64,000 nucleotides of DNA from the NCBI RefSeq assembly GCF_025961225.1, contig NZ_JAOQNG010000004.1, forward strand, positions 589,001 through 653,000, written 5' to 3'. The translations under genes and the position numbers were made by a program. Source of the DNA: Azospirillum canadense (GTDB lineage: Bacteria; Pseudomonadota; Alphaproteobacteria; Azospirillales; Azospirillaceae). A model generated the notes under the pieces. It saw only the letters and a program-made list of their open reading frames with translations, was not told the origin of the DNA and ran no database searches. Positions 29,394-38,316 of the stretch are shown here, in pieces; position 1 is the stretch's first letter; each line of letters begins with the position of its first letter.

Positions 29394-30413
29394 TTACATC
29401 GTCGACTTCGGCTCGCCGTCGTTCACTTTGACGGTGAACTTGCCGTCGCGGATCTCCTGCTCGCGGGCTTTCACCTTGGCGACCGTGTCGGCGGGGACCT
29501 TGCCATCGAAGGTGCCGAGCGGGGCGAGGCTGGAGCCGCCGACCTTCATGTGGCTGAGGGGGCCGTAGTCCTCGGCCTTGTAGCTGCCGGCCTTCACCGC
29601 GGCGATGGCGCGGTCCACCGACGGCTCCATGTGCCACAGCGCGCTTGCCACGACCGTTTCCGGATACTGCGGCTGAGTGTTGATGACGTTGCCGATGGCG
29701 AGCACCTTGCGCTCCTTCGCCGCGTCGGACACGCCGAAGCGTTCGGCGTACATCACGTCGGCGCCGCGGTCGATCATGGCGAAGGCCGCTTCCTTGGCCT
29801 TCGGCGGGTCGAACCAGGAGCCGATGAAGCTGACCGCGAACTTGACGTTGGGGTTGACCTCCTTGGCGCCGTCCATGAAGGCGTTCATCAGGCGGTTCAC
29901 CTCCGGGATCGGATAGCCGCCGACCATGCCGATCACATTCGACTTGGTCATGGCGCCCGCGATCATGCCCGTCAGATAGGCGGGTTCCTGGATGTAGTTG
30001 TCGAAGACGGAGAAGTTCGGCTCCTGCGGCTTGAAGCTGGATCCCATGACGAAGGCGGTCTTCGGGTAGTCCTTTGCGACGGCGCGCGCCGCGCGCTCCA
30101 CGCCGAACACCTCGCCGAAGATCAGTTGCTGGCCGCCTTCGGCGTACTGGCGCATGACGCGCTCGTAATCGGTGTTGGCGACCGACTCGGCCCAAACATA
30201 CTCGATGTCGCCGCGGGCCTCGGCGGCTTTCAGGGCGGTGTGGATGCGGCTGACCCACTGCTGCTCGATCGGGACCGTGTAGATGCCCGCCACCTTGACC
30301 TTGGACTGCGCCAAGGCCGGCAGGGCCACAGCAGCCATCGCCATCCCGGCCAGACCGCACAGCACCGTCCGCCGCATCAGCCGCGCCGCCGTATCAAATC
30401 CGCGAAGCCTCAT
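29394..30413 (-). CDS. BMP-family substrate-binding protein of ABC importer
   Basis: A 339-residue protein with a type I signal peptide (RRTVLCGLAGMAMAAVALP, cleavage likely after ALA) rather than a lipobox. The mature part has BMP/PnrA-like marks: VKVAGIYTVPIEQQWVSRIH, FVMGSSFKPQEPNFS, IGMVGGYPIPEVNRLMNAF and GADVMYAERFG. BMP proteins bind nucleosides in the periplasm. The ATG at 30413 has a GGAGGG site eight bases before it; the longer open frame to 30629 lacks one. It is the first gene of the import-deaminase operon, followed by a palindromic element and the ATPase. Confidence 0.87.
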   Translation of the reverse strand: MRLRGFDTAARLMRRTVLCGLAGMAMAAVALPALAQSKVKVAGIYTVPIEQQWVSRIHTALKAAEARGDIEYVWAESVANTDYERVMRQYAEGGQQLIFGEVFGVERAARAVAKDYPKTAFVMGSSFKPQEPNFSVFDNYIQEPAYLTGMIAGAMTKSNVIGMVGGYPIPEVNRLMNAFMDGAKEVNPNVKFAVSFIGSWFDPPKAKEAAFAMIDRGADVMYAERFGVSDAAKERKVLAIGNVINTQPQYPETVVASALWHMEPSVDRAIAAVKAGSYKAEDYGPLSHMKVGGSSLAPLGTFDGKVPADTVAKVKAREQEIRDGKFTVKVNDGEPKSTM

Positions 30414-30762
30414 CAGATCGCCCTCCATCTGTTCGTCGCCGTTTCTGTGATTTGCGCAGCTCCAGCTAGCAACCGGAATGCCAACATAGCGGGCTGTCAC
30501 CCGAATGTGCATTCCAAGCAGTCCCCGGCCTTCGAAGCGGATGAAGAGCGTGGCATGTGATCGAAAAGGCGGCAACATGGTTTGGCCGCCATCGCCATTT
30601 CGCGGCATTCGCCTCAGCATATTTTCCATAAGATACCTTATGGGATTTTAGTGCCCACCCCGCTACAATCCAGCCCGACACATCCAGACAAGGCAAAGCA
30701 CCATTGCTTACCGGTTGCCGGGGTCGGATCGCCGATGCCGGTCCGGCTTAGGAAAGGCTGAT
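30414..30762. promoter_or_regulatory. Divergent promoter region with a CCATAAG/CTTATGG inverted repeat
   Basis: This 349-base stretch separates the importer operon (minus) from the gene at 30763 (plus) and holds no convincing gene. It is locally AT-rich around 30618-30650. A perfect inverted repeat, CCATAAG-4-CTTATGG, lies at 30626-30643, about 213 bases before the importer start and 120 bases before the plus-strand gene. It is a candidate operator for a purine- or pyrimidine-responsive regulator. I could not assign clear -35/-10 boxes. Confidence 0.45.
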
Positions 30763-31311
30763 ATGCACGTTTCGCGTCCCTGCCCCGGTCGATTATCACA
30801 GCGCTATGATGCGTTGCAGCACAAAATAGCTCAGATCAAGGCGCGCGCCGGGATGGTCCCGGGCCGTGCGCCCCGAGGAGTCTCTGTTGTGCACCGCATT
30901 CAGTACGCGCGCATCGCGCGCCACGGGTCTGTAACCCCCAGCCAGCTTCAACTCGATCACGAGAATCTCACCCAGGACGTCCGGCGCCGCTTCTACGAGA
31001 CGGTCGGCCTGCTGGAGCGCGCCACCGTGGACCTGTCCGAGCGCATGGCCGACATCGGCCATCTGGAAGTCGTGAACCGCGGGGACGACGTGTCGGTCCT
31101 TTTCCGCCCGCATCATGCCGAGGGCATCCATTCCCTGGTCGGCAATTTCGACATGCGCCTGACCCACGACGGCCAGGTCGCGCTGCGCATGCTCGTCCGC
31201 AGCGTCATGCCGCCGGCCGAAATCCTGCCCTTCGACCGCCTGACCGACGAGCGCCTGCGCGCCCGGCTGTCGGCCTTCGAGACCGAGTGCCGGCGCCAGC
31301 CCCATCACTGA
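30763..31311 (+). CDS. Unknown 182-residue protein
   Basis: Not recognised. The ATG at 30763 has an AGGAAAGG site seven bases upstream; an upstream in-frame TTG (30715) has none. The sequence begins MHVSRPCPGRLSQRYDALQH, has a basic first third, then a helical segment with heptad-like spacing (FYETVGLLERATVDLSERM) and a mixed C-terminal half (VNRGDDVSVLFRPHH). No signal peptide or transmembrane segment is evident, so it is probably cytoplasmic. It stands alone, divergent from the importer operon. Confidence 0.65.
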   Translation: MHVSRPCPGRLSQRYDALQHKIAQIKARAGMVPGRAPRGVSVVHRIQYARIARHGSVTPSQLQLDHENLTQDVRRRFYETVGLLERATVDLSERMADIGHLEVVNRGDDVSVLFRPHHAEGIHSLVGNFDMRLTHDGQVALRMLVRSVMPPAEILPFDRLTDERLRARLSAFETECRRQPHH

Positions 31312-31448
31312 GCGCCCTTCCGGCGGTGCGGTCCTCGCGGCCGCCCCGCCCCGGCCTCTCCATCACCGCCGGGTTCGACGTCGAAAGCATCCCAACGTTG
31401 CCGACCGGCCACGGAACGCAAGCAAAGCGGACCGTCAGGCGAAAAATG

Positions 31449-32939
31449 TCAGGGCGATGTGGCGAAGGCCGCCGCCAGCCCCCGGACCGCGGCGGCCAGC
31501 GTCTCCGCCGGGTGGGCGGCGAAGCCGAGCACCAATCCGTTGGCGGCCCCGTTCTCCATTTCCGGCTCCGCGTAATAGTCGGACAGTGGTGGGCAGCTCA
31601 GCCCAAGCCGCGCCGCCCGGGCCGCAACCTCCACGTCGCGATGCCGCTCGTCCAGATGGGCGACGATGTGCAGCCCAGCCTCCCCGCCGCTGATCCGGGT
31701 GACCGGCTCGACATGGAGGCGCAGGGCGTCCAGCAGCGCGTCGCGGCGTTCGGCGTACAGCGCGCGCATGGCGCGCAGGTGGGAGGCGAAATGCTCCTCT
31801 GCAATGAAACGGTGCAGAGCCGCCTGCGGCACGACGCTGGTCCCGCCGTCGAAATGGCGCCGCCCGGCGCGCACCGCGTCCACGAGGTCGGGCGGCACGA
31901 CGAGATAACCGAGCCGCAGGGTCGGGAACATCACCTTGCTGAAGCTGCCAATGTAGAGGACGCGGCCGGCTTCGTCCAAACCCTGCAAGGCGGCCAGCGG
32001 CGGCCCGGCGTAGCGGAACTCGCTGTCGTAGTCGTCCTCGACGATCCAGGCGTCGCGCGCCACCGCCCAGTCCAGCAGCGCCGCCCGCCGCCGCAAGCTC
32101 ATGGTGACTCCCAGCGGGAACTGGTGCGACGGGGTGACCAGCGCCATGCGGGCGTCCGGCGCGCGCCGCTCCCCCTCCGCCACGTCGATCCCCTCCCCGT
32201 CCACGGGAACCGGCACGATGCGGGCGCCCGCCCCGGCCAGGGCGGAGCGGGTTCCGGGCCAGCCGGGATCCTCCATCCAGACGGGATCGCCGGGGTCGAG
32301 CAGAAGCTGCGCCATCAAGGCCAAGGCCTGCTGCGCGCCCGACACGATCACCACCTGCTCCGGCTCGCAGCGCACCGCGCGCATGGCCCGCAGATAGTCG
32401 GCGATGACCGCGCGCAGCGGCGGGTAGCCGAGCGGGTCGGCGCTGACGGCGAGCGACCGCCCCCCGACCCGCCAGGCTTGGGCCAGCAGCTTGCTCCACA
32501 ACGCAAAGGGAAAGCCCTCCGGATCCGGGACGCCGAGCGAAAACGGGCGCTTGGCCGGAGCGCAGGGATGGAACGGCGTGGTGAGCGCCGCACCCCGGCG
32601 CGACAGGCTGATACCGCGCGTTCCCGCCGTTCCGTCGGCCGAACCGATGGGCGGCGGGTCGGGCAGTGCCGTCGCGACGTAGGTCCCGGCCCCGACGCGG
32701 CCGGTGACGTAGCCTTCGGTCAGCAACAGCTCATAGGCGGTGACGACCGTGTTGCGCGACACCGTCCATTCCGTCGCGGCGACTCGGGTCGCCGGCATGC
32801 GCGCGCCGGGTTTCATCCGCCCGTCGAGGATGGCTTGCCGCAGGGCCTTGTAGAGCTGCTGGTAGAGCGGCCCCTCCGCCCCCCGGTCGAGCGGAATCGG
32901 CCCCAGTCCGGCCAGCACGGGGCGGGAGCGGCGCGCCAT
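31449..32939 (-). CDS. MocR-type regulator (GntR wHTH fused to class I aminotransferase domain)
   Basis: A 496-residue protein. The N-terminal GntR winged helix (LYQQLYKALRQAILDGRMKP, then ATRVAATEWTVSRNTVVTAY) is joined by a linker to an aminotransferase-like domain. The PLP lysine sits in IGSFSKVMFPTLRLGY, and the VIVSGAQQALALMAQLL and VEDDYDSEFRYAG motifs are intact. MocR proteins (GabR, PdxR and others) use PLP or its adducts to control nearby amino-acid, vitamin B6 or transport genes. The ATG at 32939 has a GAGGA site; an open frame further upstream has no better one. The neighbouring MFS gene (same strand, upstream) is a possible target. Confidence 0.88.
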   Translation of the reverse strand: MARRSRPVLAGLGPIPLDRGAEGPLYQQLYKALRQAILDGRMKPGARMPATRVAATEWTVSRNTVVTAYELLLTEGYVTGRVGAGTYVATALPDPPPIGSADGTAGTRGISLSRRGAALTTPFHPCAPAKRPFSLGVPDPEGFPFALWSKLLAQAWRVGGRSLAVSADPLGYPPLRAVIADYLRAMRAVRCEPEQVVIVSGAQQALALMAQLLLDPGDPVWMEDPGWPGTRSALAGAGARIVPVPVDGEGIDVAEGERRAPDARMALVTPSHQFPLGVTMSLRRRAALLDWAVARDAWIVEDDYDSEFRYAGPPLAALQGLDEAGRVLYIGSFSKVMFPTLRLGYLVVPPDLVDAVRAGRRHFDGGTSVVPQAALHRFIAEEHFASHLRAMRALYAERRDALLDALRLHVEPVTRISGGEAGLHIVAHLDERHRDVEVAARAARLGLSCPPLSDYYAEPEMENGAANGLVLGFAAHPAETLAAAVRGLAAAFATSP

Positions 32940-33050
32940 CAACGTGGTCCTCTTCGGAAAGCGGGAGCCGGTCCCGCCGATCGGACCATTGTCCCCGCAC
33001 GGCCATCGCCGGGCAAGCCCGCACCGGAAACGGGCGCACGAAAAACGGAA

Positions 33051-33080
33051 CGGGCGGCGAAGGTTTCCCCTTGCCGCCCG
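33051..33080 (-). terminator. Rho-independent terminator after the MFS gene
   Basis: CGGGCGGC (33051-33058) pairs with GCCGCCCG (33073-33080), and the inner AAGG/CCTT extends the stem. Read on the minus strand the hairpin is followed by GTTCCGTTTTT. It lies 32 bases past the MFS stop and before the MocR start. Confidence 0.7.
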
Positions 33081-33111
33081 CAAGCCGCTTCGAACCATCA
33101 GACGCCCGGCG

Positions 33112-34416
33112 TCAACCCAGGGCCTTGTTCCACCACAGGGCCAGCAGCGTGCAGATGGCGCCCGACAGCAGGTAGGCGCCGGCCGAGACCAGGCCGAAGT
33201 TGGCCGACAGGATCAGCGCGACGAGGGGGGCGAAACCGGCGCCGAACAGCCAGGCCAGATCCGACGTCAGGGCCGACCCGGTGTAGCGGTAGTAGCGGGT
33301 GAACTGCGACGCCACGACGCCCGACGACTGGCCGAAGGCGAGGCCCAGCAGCACGAAGCCCAGCACCATGAAGATGGTCTCGCCGATCGGGCCGCCGTCC
33401 AGCAGCTGCGGGGCGAAGCCGCTGAACACCGCGATGACCGCGGCGCAGCTGCCCAGCAGGGTGCGGCGGCCGACGCGGTCTGCGATGTAGCCCGACGCCA
33501 CGATGGCCATGATGCCGAACACCGACGCGATCGCCTCGATGACCAGGAACTCGGCCGGCGCGTTCTTCGTGAACAGGAAGATCCACGACAGCGGGAACAC
33601 CGTGACCATGTGGAACAGCGCGAAGCTGGCCAGCGGCGCGAAGGCGCCGATCACGATGCGCTTGCCTTCCGAGCTGACCGTGTCGAGCACCGGGGCCGGC
33701 TGCAGGTCGCGGCTTTCGAACAGCTTGGTGAACTCCGGCGTCACCACGATGCGCAGGCGGGCGAACAGCGCCACGACGTTGATGGCGAAGGCCACGAAGA
33801 ACGGGTAGCGCCAGCCCCAGCTGAAAAAGTCCTCGGCCGACAGGTTGCCCGCGAAATAGGCGAACAGGCCGCTCGCCACCATCAGGCCGAGCGGGGCGCC
33901 CAGCTGCGGGATCATCGCGTACCAGCCGCGGCGATTCTCCGGCGCGTTCAGCGCCAGCAGCGAGGCAAGGCCGTCCCAGGTGCCGCCCAGCGCGATGCCC
34001 TGGACGATGCGGAAGAAGGCCAGCAGCCAGACCGCGTAGGCGCCGATCTGCTCGTACCCCGGCAGGAAGGCGAGCGCCACGGTCGCGGTGCCGAGCAGGA
34101 ACAGCGCCAGCGTCAGCTTGGCGCCGCGCCCGAAAGACCGGTCCATGGCGATGAAGACGACGCTGCCGAGCGGCCGCGCCACGAAGGCGAGCGCGAAGAT
34201 GGCAAAGGAGTAGAGCGTGCCGGTCAGCGCGTCGACAAAGGGGAACACGAGCTTCGGGAACACGATGACCGAAGCGATCGCATAAACGAAAAAGTCGAAG
34301 AATTCGGATGTCCGGCCGATGATGACGCCGATGGCGATCTCGCCCGGATTCACTCCGTGATGGCGAGCGTTGACCAGCCGCGCGTCGTGCTCAGCCGCCG
34401 TTGTTGGGGTCCCCAT
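33112..34416 (-). CDS. MFS transporter, MHS-like (metabolite:proton symporter)
   Basis: About 434 residues with twelve predicted membrane segments. The N-terminal IGRTSEFFDFFVYAIASV matches the start of metabolite:H+ symporters, and FVARPLGSVVFIAMDRSFGR and RIVQGIALGGTWDGLASL are the family's loop 2-3 and helix 4 marks. MHS members carry citrate, ketoglutarate, shikimate, proline/betaine and similar compounds; the substrate here cannot be read from sequence. Start choice is weak: ATG at 34416 has a short GAG site, and the in-frame ATG at 34446 has none. It is divergent from the cyo operon across a palindrome-rich region. Confidence 0.82.
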   Translation of the reverse strand: MGTPTTAAEHDARLVNARHHGVNPGEIAIGVIIGRTSEFFDFFVYAIASVIVFPKLVFPFVDALTGTLYSFAIFALAFVARPLGSVVFIAMDRSFGRGAKLTLALFLLGTATVALAFLPGYEQIGAYAVWLLAFFRIVQGIALGGTWDGLASLLALNAPENRRGWYAMIPQLGAPLGLMVASGLFAYFAGNLSAEDFFSWGWRYPFFVAFAINVVALFARLRIVVTPEFTKLFESRDLQPAPVLDTVSSEGKRIVIGAFAPLASFALFHMVTVFPLSWIFLFTKNAPAEFLVIEAIASVFGIMAIVASGYIADRVGRRTLLGSCAAVIAVFSGFAPQLLDGGPIGETIFMVLGFVLLGLAFGQSSGVVASQFTRYYRYTGSALTSDLAWLFGAGFAPLVALILSANFGLVSAGAYLLSGAICTLLALWWNKALG

Positions 34417-34491
34417 GATCTCGGCACCGGTGGGCAGTTGCGACATAAATGCATACCGGTGCGACGCCACGCCGCACCGGCTGCCCAAGAT

Positions 34492-34536
34492 CTGTCGCGA
34501 CAGGGCGCGCGGGGGCATTGGACAAATTGTCCAATG
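34492..34536. promoter_or_regulatory. Two perfect palindromes in the MFS/cyoA divergent promoter
   Basis: Palindrome 1 is CTGTCGCGACAG (34492-34503). Palindrome 2 spans 34516-34536 with 10-base arms CATTGGACAA and TTGTCCAATG around one central A. They lie 76-109 bases before the MFS start and 64-108 bases before cyoA. Their symmetry and position suggest operators for dimeric repressors or activators controlling the oxidase or the transporter. The regulator is not known. Confidence 0.6.
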
Positions 34537-34599
34537 TCCCACCAGCGGCGTGGGAACTAGCTGTTCGCCCAAAGCAAACCTTAGTCAACAGGTCATGCC

Positions 34600-35661
34600 T
34601 TGAGCCGTTATCGTGTCTTCGCCATGCTGCCCCTGATGGCGGCACTGAGTGGCTGCAACCTGGTGGTGCTGAACCCGTCCGGCGACGTGGCGAGCCAACA
34701 GGGTAACCTTGTGGTCATTTCCACCCTGCTCATGCTGCTCATCATCGTGCCGGTCATGGCCCTGACCGTGCTGTTTGCATGGCGCTACCGGCAGTCCAAT
34801 ACCAAAGCGCGGTATGAGCCGGAATGGGACCATTCGACGCAGCTTGAGTTGGTCATCTGGGCCGCCCCGCTGCTGATCATCATCTGCCTGGGCGCCCTGA
34901 CCTACATGGGCTCCCACCTGCTGGACCCCTACCGCCCGATCGACCGCATCGCGGCGAACCGGCCGGTCCCGCCGGATGCCAAGCCGCTGGAGGTCGACGT
35001 CGTCGCCCTCGATTGGAAGTGGCTGTTCCTCTATCCGGAATACGGGATCGCCGCGGTGAACGAGGTGGCGGCGCCGGTCGATCGGCCGATCCGCTTCAAC
35101 ATCACCGCCTCCACGGTGATGAACAGCTTCTACATCCCGGAGCTGGCGGGCCAGGTCTACGCCATGCCGGGGATGCGGACGCAGCTGCACGCGGTCATCA
35201 ACAAGCCCGGCACCTACAAGGGCTTTTCGGCCAACTACAGCGGCGCCGGCTTCTCGCAGATGCGCTTCGCCTTCCACGGCCTCGACCATGCCGGCTTCGA
35301 CAAGTGGGTGGCCGACGTGAAGGCGGGCGGTGGCTCGCTGGACCGCAACGGCTACCTGCAGCTGGAAAAGCCGAGCGTGGCGGAGCCCGTGCGCCGCTTC
35401 GCCACCACCGACCCGGCCCTCTTCAAGGCGGTGCTCGGCCAGTGCGTCGACCCGGCCAAGACCTGCACGGACAACATGGGCATGGGCCATGGCGGCCAAC
35501 ATGGCGGCGGTCACGGCGGTGTTCAGGGGGGCGTTCAGGGCGAGCATGGCTCCGGCCATGGCGAGCACGGCGCGGCGCCCCAGGGCCAGTCCATCCAGGG
35601 CAGCGCCGTCCCCGACGCCCCCCTCACCGGCGCGGGCCTGCCGCGCCCCTCCAACTCCTGA
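34600..35661 (+). CDS. cyoA: Cytochrome bo-type quinol oxidase subunit II
   Basis: A 353-residue lipoprotein; lipobox LSGC with Cys at residue 19 when the TTG at 34600 is used (AGG site upstream). An ATG at 34624 is the alternative. Two transmembrane helices follow, then the cupredoxin-like domain (FNITASTVMNSFYIPELAGQ). The CuA cysteine pair is absent, as expected for a quinol rather than cytochrome c oxidase. The protein is longer than E. coli CyoA (315) because of a C-terminal tail rich in Gly and His (MGMGHGGQHGGGHGG and following), which looks metal-binding and is unusual. First gene of cyoABCD. Confidence 0.9.
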   Translation: MSRYRVFAMLPLMAALSGCNLVVLNPSGDVASQQGNLVVISTLLMLLIIVPVMALTVLFAWRYRQSNTKARYEPEWDHSTQLELVIWAAPLLIIICLGALTYMGSHLLDPYRPIDRIAANRPVPPDAKPLEVDVVALDWKWLFLYPEYGIAAVNEVAAPVDRPIRFNITASTVMNSFYIPELAGQVYAMPGMRTQLHAVINKPGTYKGFSANYSGAGFSQMRFAFHGLDHAGFDKWVADVKAGGGSLDRNGYLQLEKPSVAEPVRRFATTDPALFKAVLGQCVDPAKTCTDNMGMGHGGQHGGGHGGVQGGVQGEHGSGHGEHGAAPQGQSIQGSAVPDAPLTGAGLPRPSNS

Positions 35662-35682
35662 CGGCCAACCGGCAGATTCGAT

Positions 35683-37677
35683 ATGTCCAGTGTGATGCAC
35701 GCGATCTTCGGGCGCCTGAGCCTGGAGGCCTTCCCCTATCATGAGCCCATCGTGGTCGCGACCTTCGTCGCGGTCGTGCTGGGCGGTGCCGCGCTCGTCG
35801 CGGCCCTCACCTACTTCAAGCTGTGGGGCTATCTCTGGAAAGAGTGGTTCACCACGGTCGATCACAAGCGCATCGGCATCATGTACATGGTGCTGGGCCT
35901 CGTGATGCTGCTGCGCGGCTTCGCCGACGCCGTCATGATGCGCCTCCAGCAGGCCATCGCCTTCGGCGGCAGCGAGGGCTATCTGAACGCCCATCACTAC
36001 GACCAGGTCTTCACCGCCCACGGCGTGATCATGATCTTCTTCGTGGCGATGCCGTTCGTGACGGGCCTGATGAACTACGTCGTGCCGCTGCAGATCGGCG
36101 CCCGCGACGTGTCCTTCCCGTTCCTGAACAACTTCAGCTTCTGGATGACCGTCGGCGGCGCCGCGCTGGTGATGGTCTCGCTGTTCGTCGGCGAGTTCGC
36201 GCAGACCGGCTGGCTGGCCTACCCGCCGCTGTCCGGCCTGGAGGCGAGCCCGGCCACGGGCGTCGACTATTACATCTGGGCGTTGCAGGTCGCTGGTGTC
36301 GGCACAACACTGTCCGGCATCAACCTGGTCTGCACCATCATCAAGATGCGCGCCCCCGGCATGACCATGATGAAGATGCCGGTCTTCACCTGGACCTCGC
36401 TCTGCACCAACGTGCTGATCGTCGCGTCCTTCCCGATCCTGACCGCCGCGCTGGTCCTGCTGTCGCTCGACCGCTATGTCGGCACGAACTTCTTCACGAA
36501 CACCCTCGGGGGCAACCCGATGATGTACGTGAACCTGATCTGGATCTGGGGCCACCCGGAAGTCTACATCCTGATCCTGCCCTGCTTCGGCATCTTCTCC
36601 GAAGTCACCTCGACCTTCTCGGGCAAGAAGCTGTTCGGCTATACCTCCATGGTCTACGCGACGGTGGTCATCACGATCCTGTCGTACCTGGTGTGGCTGC
36701 ACCACTTCTTCACGATGGGTTCGGGCGCCAGCGTGAACTCGTTCTTCGGCATCACGACGATGATCATCTCGATCCCGACGGGTGCGAAGATCTTCAACTG
36801 GCTGTTCACCATGTACCGCGGCCGCATCCGGTTCGAACTGCCGATGATGTGGACCGTCGCCTTCATGCTGACCTTCGTGATCGGCGGCATGACGGGCGTG
36901 CTGCTGGCCGTCCCGCCGGCCGACTTCGTCCTGCACAACAGCCTGTTCCTGATCGCCCACTTCCACAACGTCATCATCGGCGGCGTCCTGTTCGGCCTGT
37001 TCGCCGGCATCTACTACTGGTTCCCGAAGGCCTTCGGCTTCCGGCTGGACCCGTTCTGGGGCAAGGTGTCCTTCTGGTGCTGGGTGATCGGCTTCTGGGT
37101 CGCCTTCACGCCGCTCTACGTGCTCGGCCTGATGGGCGTCACCCGCCGCCTGCGCGTGTTCGACGACCCGTCGCTGCAGATCTGGTTCCTCATCGCCGCC
37201 TGCGGCGCGGCCCTGATCGCGGTCGGCATCGGCGCCTTCCTCTTGCAGATCGCCGTCAGCGTGTGGAAGCGCCACGAGCTGCGCGACGTCACCGGCGACC
37301 CCTGGGACGGCCGCACGCTGGAGTGGGCGACCTCCTCCCCGCCGCCGGACTACAACTTCGCCTTCACGCCGGTGATCCACGACAACGACGCGTGGTGGGA
37401 CATGAAGAAGCGCGGCTACAAGCGCCCGATGGGTGGCTTCAAGGCCATCCACATGCCCAGCAACACCGGCACCGGCGTCATCCTGGCGGGTCTGAGCGTC
37501 GCCTTCGGCTTCGCGATGATCTGGTACATCTGGTGGCTGGCCGCGCTGAGCTTCATCGGCATCCTGGTCGTCGCCATCGGCCACACCTTCAACTACCACC
37601 GCGACTTCCACATCCCGGCCGATGAGGTCGTGCAGACCGAGAATGACCGGACGCGTCTCCTCTCTGGGCGAGTGTAA
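35683..37677 (+). CDS. cyoB: Cytochrome bo-type quinol oxidase subunit I
   Basis: A 664-residue protein, almost exactly the length of E. coli CyoB. All heme and CuB ligand regions are visible: AHGVIMIFFVAMPF (low-spin heme His), WGHPEVYILILP (CuB His with the cross-linked Tyr), WLHHFFTMG (CuB His pair) and IAHFHNVIIGG (heme His pair). It catalyses reduction of oxygen to water with quinol electrons and pumps protons in the inner membrane. It lies 21 bases after cyoA and 3 bases before cyoC. Confidence 0.95.
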   Translation: MSSVMHAIFGRLSLEAFPYHEPIVVATFVAVVLGGAALVAALTYFKLWGYLWKEWFTTVDHKRIGIMYMVLGLVMLLRGFADAVMMRLQQAIAFGGSEGYLNAHHYDQVFTAHGVIMIFFVAMPFVTGLMNYVVPLQIGARDVSFPFLNNFSFWMTVGGAALVMVSLFVGEFAQTGWLAYPPLSGLEASPATGVDYYIWALQVAGVGTTLSGINLVCTIIKMRAPGMTMMKMPVFTWTSLCTNVLIVASFPILTAALVLLSLDRYVGTNFFTNTLGGNPMMYVNLIWIWGHPEVYILILPCFGIFSEVTSTFSGKKLFGYTSMVYATVVITILSYLVWLHHFFTMGSGASVNSFFGITTMIISIPTGAKIFNWLFTMYRGRIRFELPMMWTVAFMLTFVIGGMTGVLLAVPPADFVLHNSLFLIAHFHNVIIGGVLFGLFAGIYYWFPKAFGFRLDPFWGKVSFWCWVIGFWVAFTPLYVLGLMGVTRRLRVFDDPSLQIWFLIAACGAALIAVGIGAFLLQIAVSVWKRHELRDVTGDPWDGRTLEWATSSPPPDYNFAFTPVIHDNDAWWDMKKRGYKRPMGGFKAIHMPSNTGTGVILAGLSVAFGFAMIWYIWWLAALSFIGILVVAIGHTFNYHRDFHIPADEVVQTENDRTRLLSGRV

Positions 37678-37680
37678 ACC

Positions 37681-38316
37681 ATGACGATGACCATGACCGC
37701 CGCGGAGCGGACCGAGGAGACCCCGGTCTTCCACGTGGTGGACGAGCACGAGCATCCGGAAGGCCACAGCACGCTGCTGGGTTTCTGGATCTACCTGATG
37801 AGCGACTGCCTCATCTTCGCCATCCTGTTCGCCACCTACGGCGTGCTGGGCGGCAGCTTCGCCGGCGGACCGACGCCGAAGGAGCTGTTCGACCTGCCGC
37901 TGGTGGCGGTGAACACCTCGATGCTGCTGTTCTCGTCGATCACCTACGGCTTCGCCATGCTGACCATGGAGAAGGGGCAGGCCCGGCAGACGCAGATCTG
38001 GCTCGCCATCACCGGCCTGTTCGGCCTCGCCTTCCTCGGGATCGAGCTGTTCGAGTTCGCGCACATGATCCACGAGGGCGCCGGGCCGCAGCGCAGCGCC
38101 TTCCTGTCGTCCTTCTTCACGCTGGTCGGCACCCACGGCCTGCACGTCACCTTCGGCACCGTCTGGCTGGTGACGTTGATGGTGCAGGTCCAGAAGCACG
38201 GCCTGATCCCGGCCAACAAGCGGCGCCTGACCTGCCTCAGCATGTTCTGGCACTTCCTGGACGTGATCTGGATCGGCGTCTTCACCTTCGTCTACCTGAT
38301 GGGAACGCTGCGATGA
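37681..38316 (+). CDS. cyoC: Cytochrome bo-type quinol oxidase subunit III
   Basis: A 211-residue protein with five predicted membrane helices and subunit III signatures: LLGFWIYLMSDCLIFAILFA, LVAVNTSMLLFSSITYGFAM, and GTHGLHVTFGTVWLVTLM near the C-terminus. The length matches CyoC (about 204). Its stop overlaps the start of cyoD by 4 bases (ATGA). Confidence 0.93.
   Translation: MTMTMTAAERTEETPVFHVVDEHEHPEGHSTLLGFWIYLMSDCLIFAILFATYGVLGGSFAGGPTPKELFDLPLVAVNTSMLLFSSITYGFAMLTMEKGQARQTQIWLAITGLFGLAFLGIELFEFAHMIHEGAGPQRSAFLSSFFTLVGTHGLHVTFGTVWLVTLMVQVQKHGLIPANKRRLTCLSMFWHFLDVIWIGVFTFVYLMGTLR

Noticed and set aside
34585..38253. A 1,222-codon minus-strand frame opposite cyoABC
   Set aside because: His/Asp/Arg-rich shadow of well-conserved oxidase genes; no recognisable fold or start.
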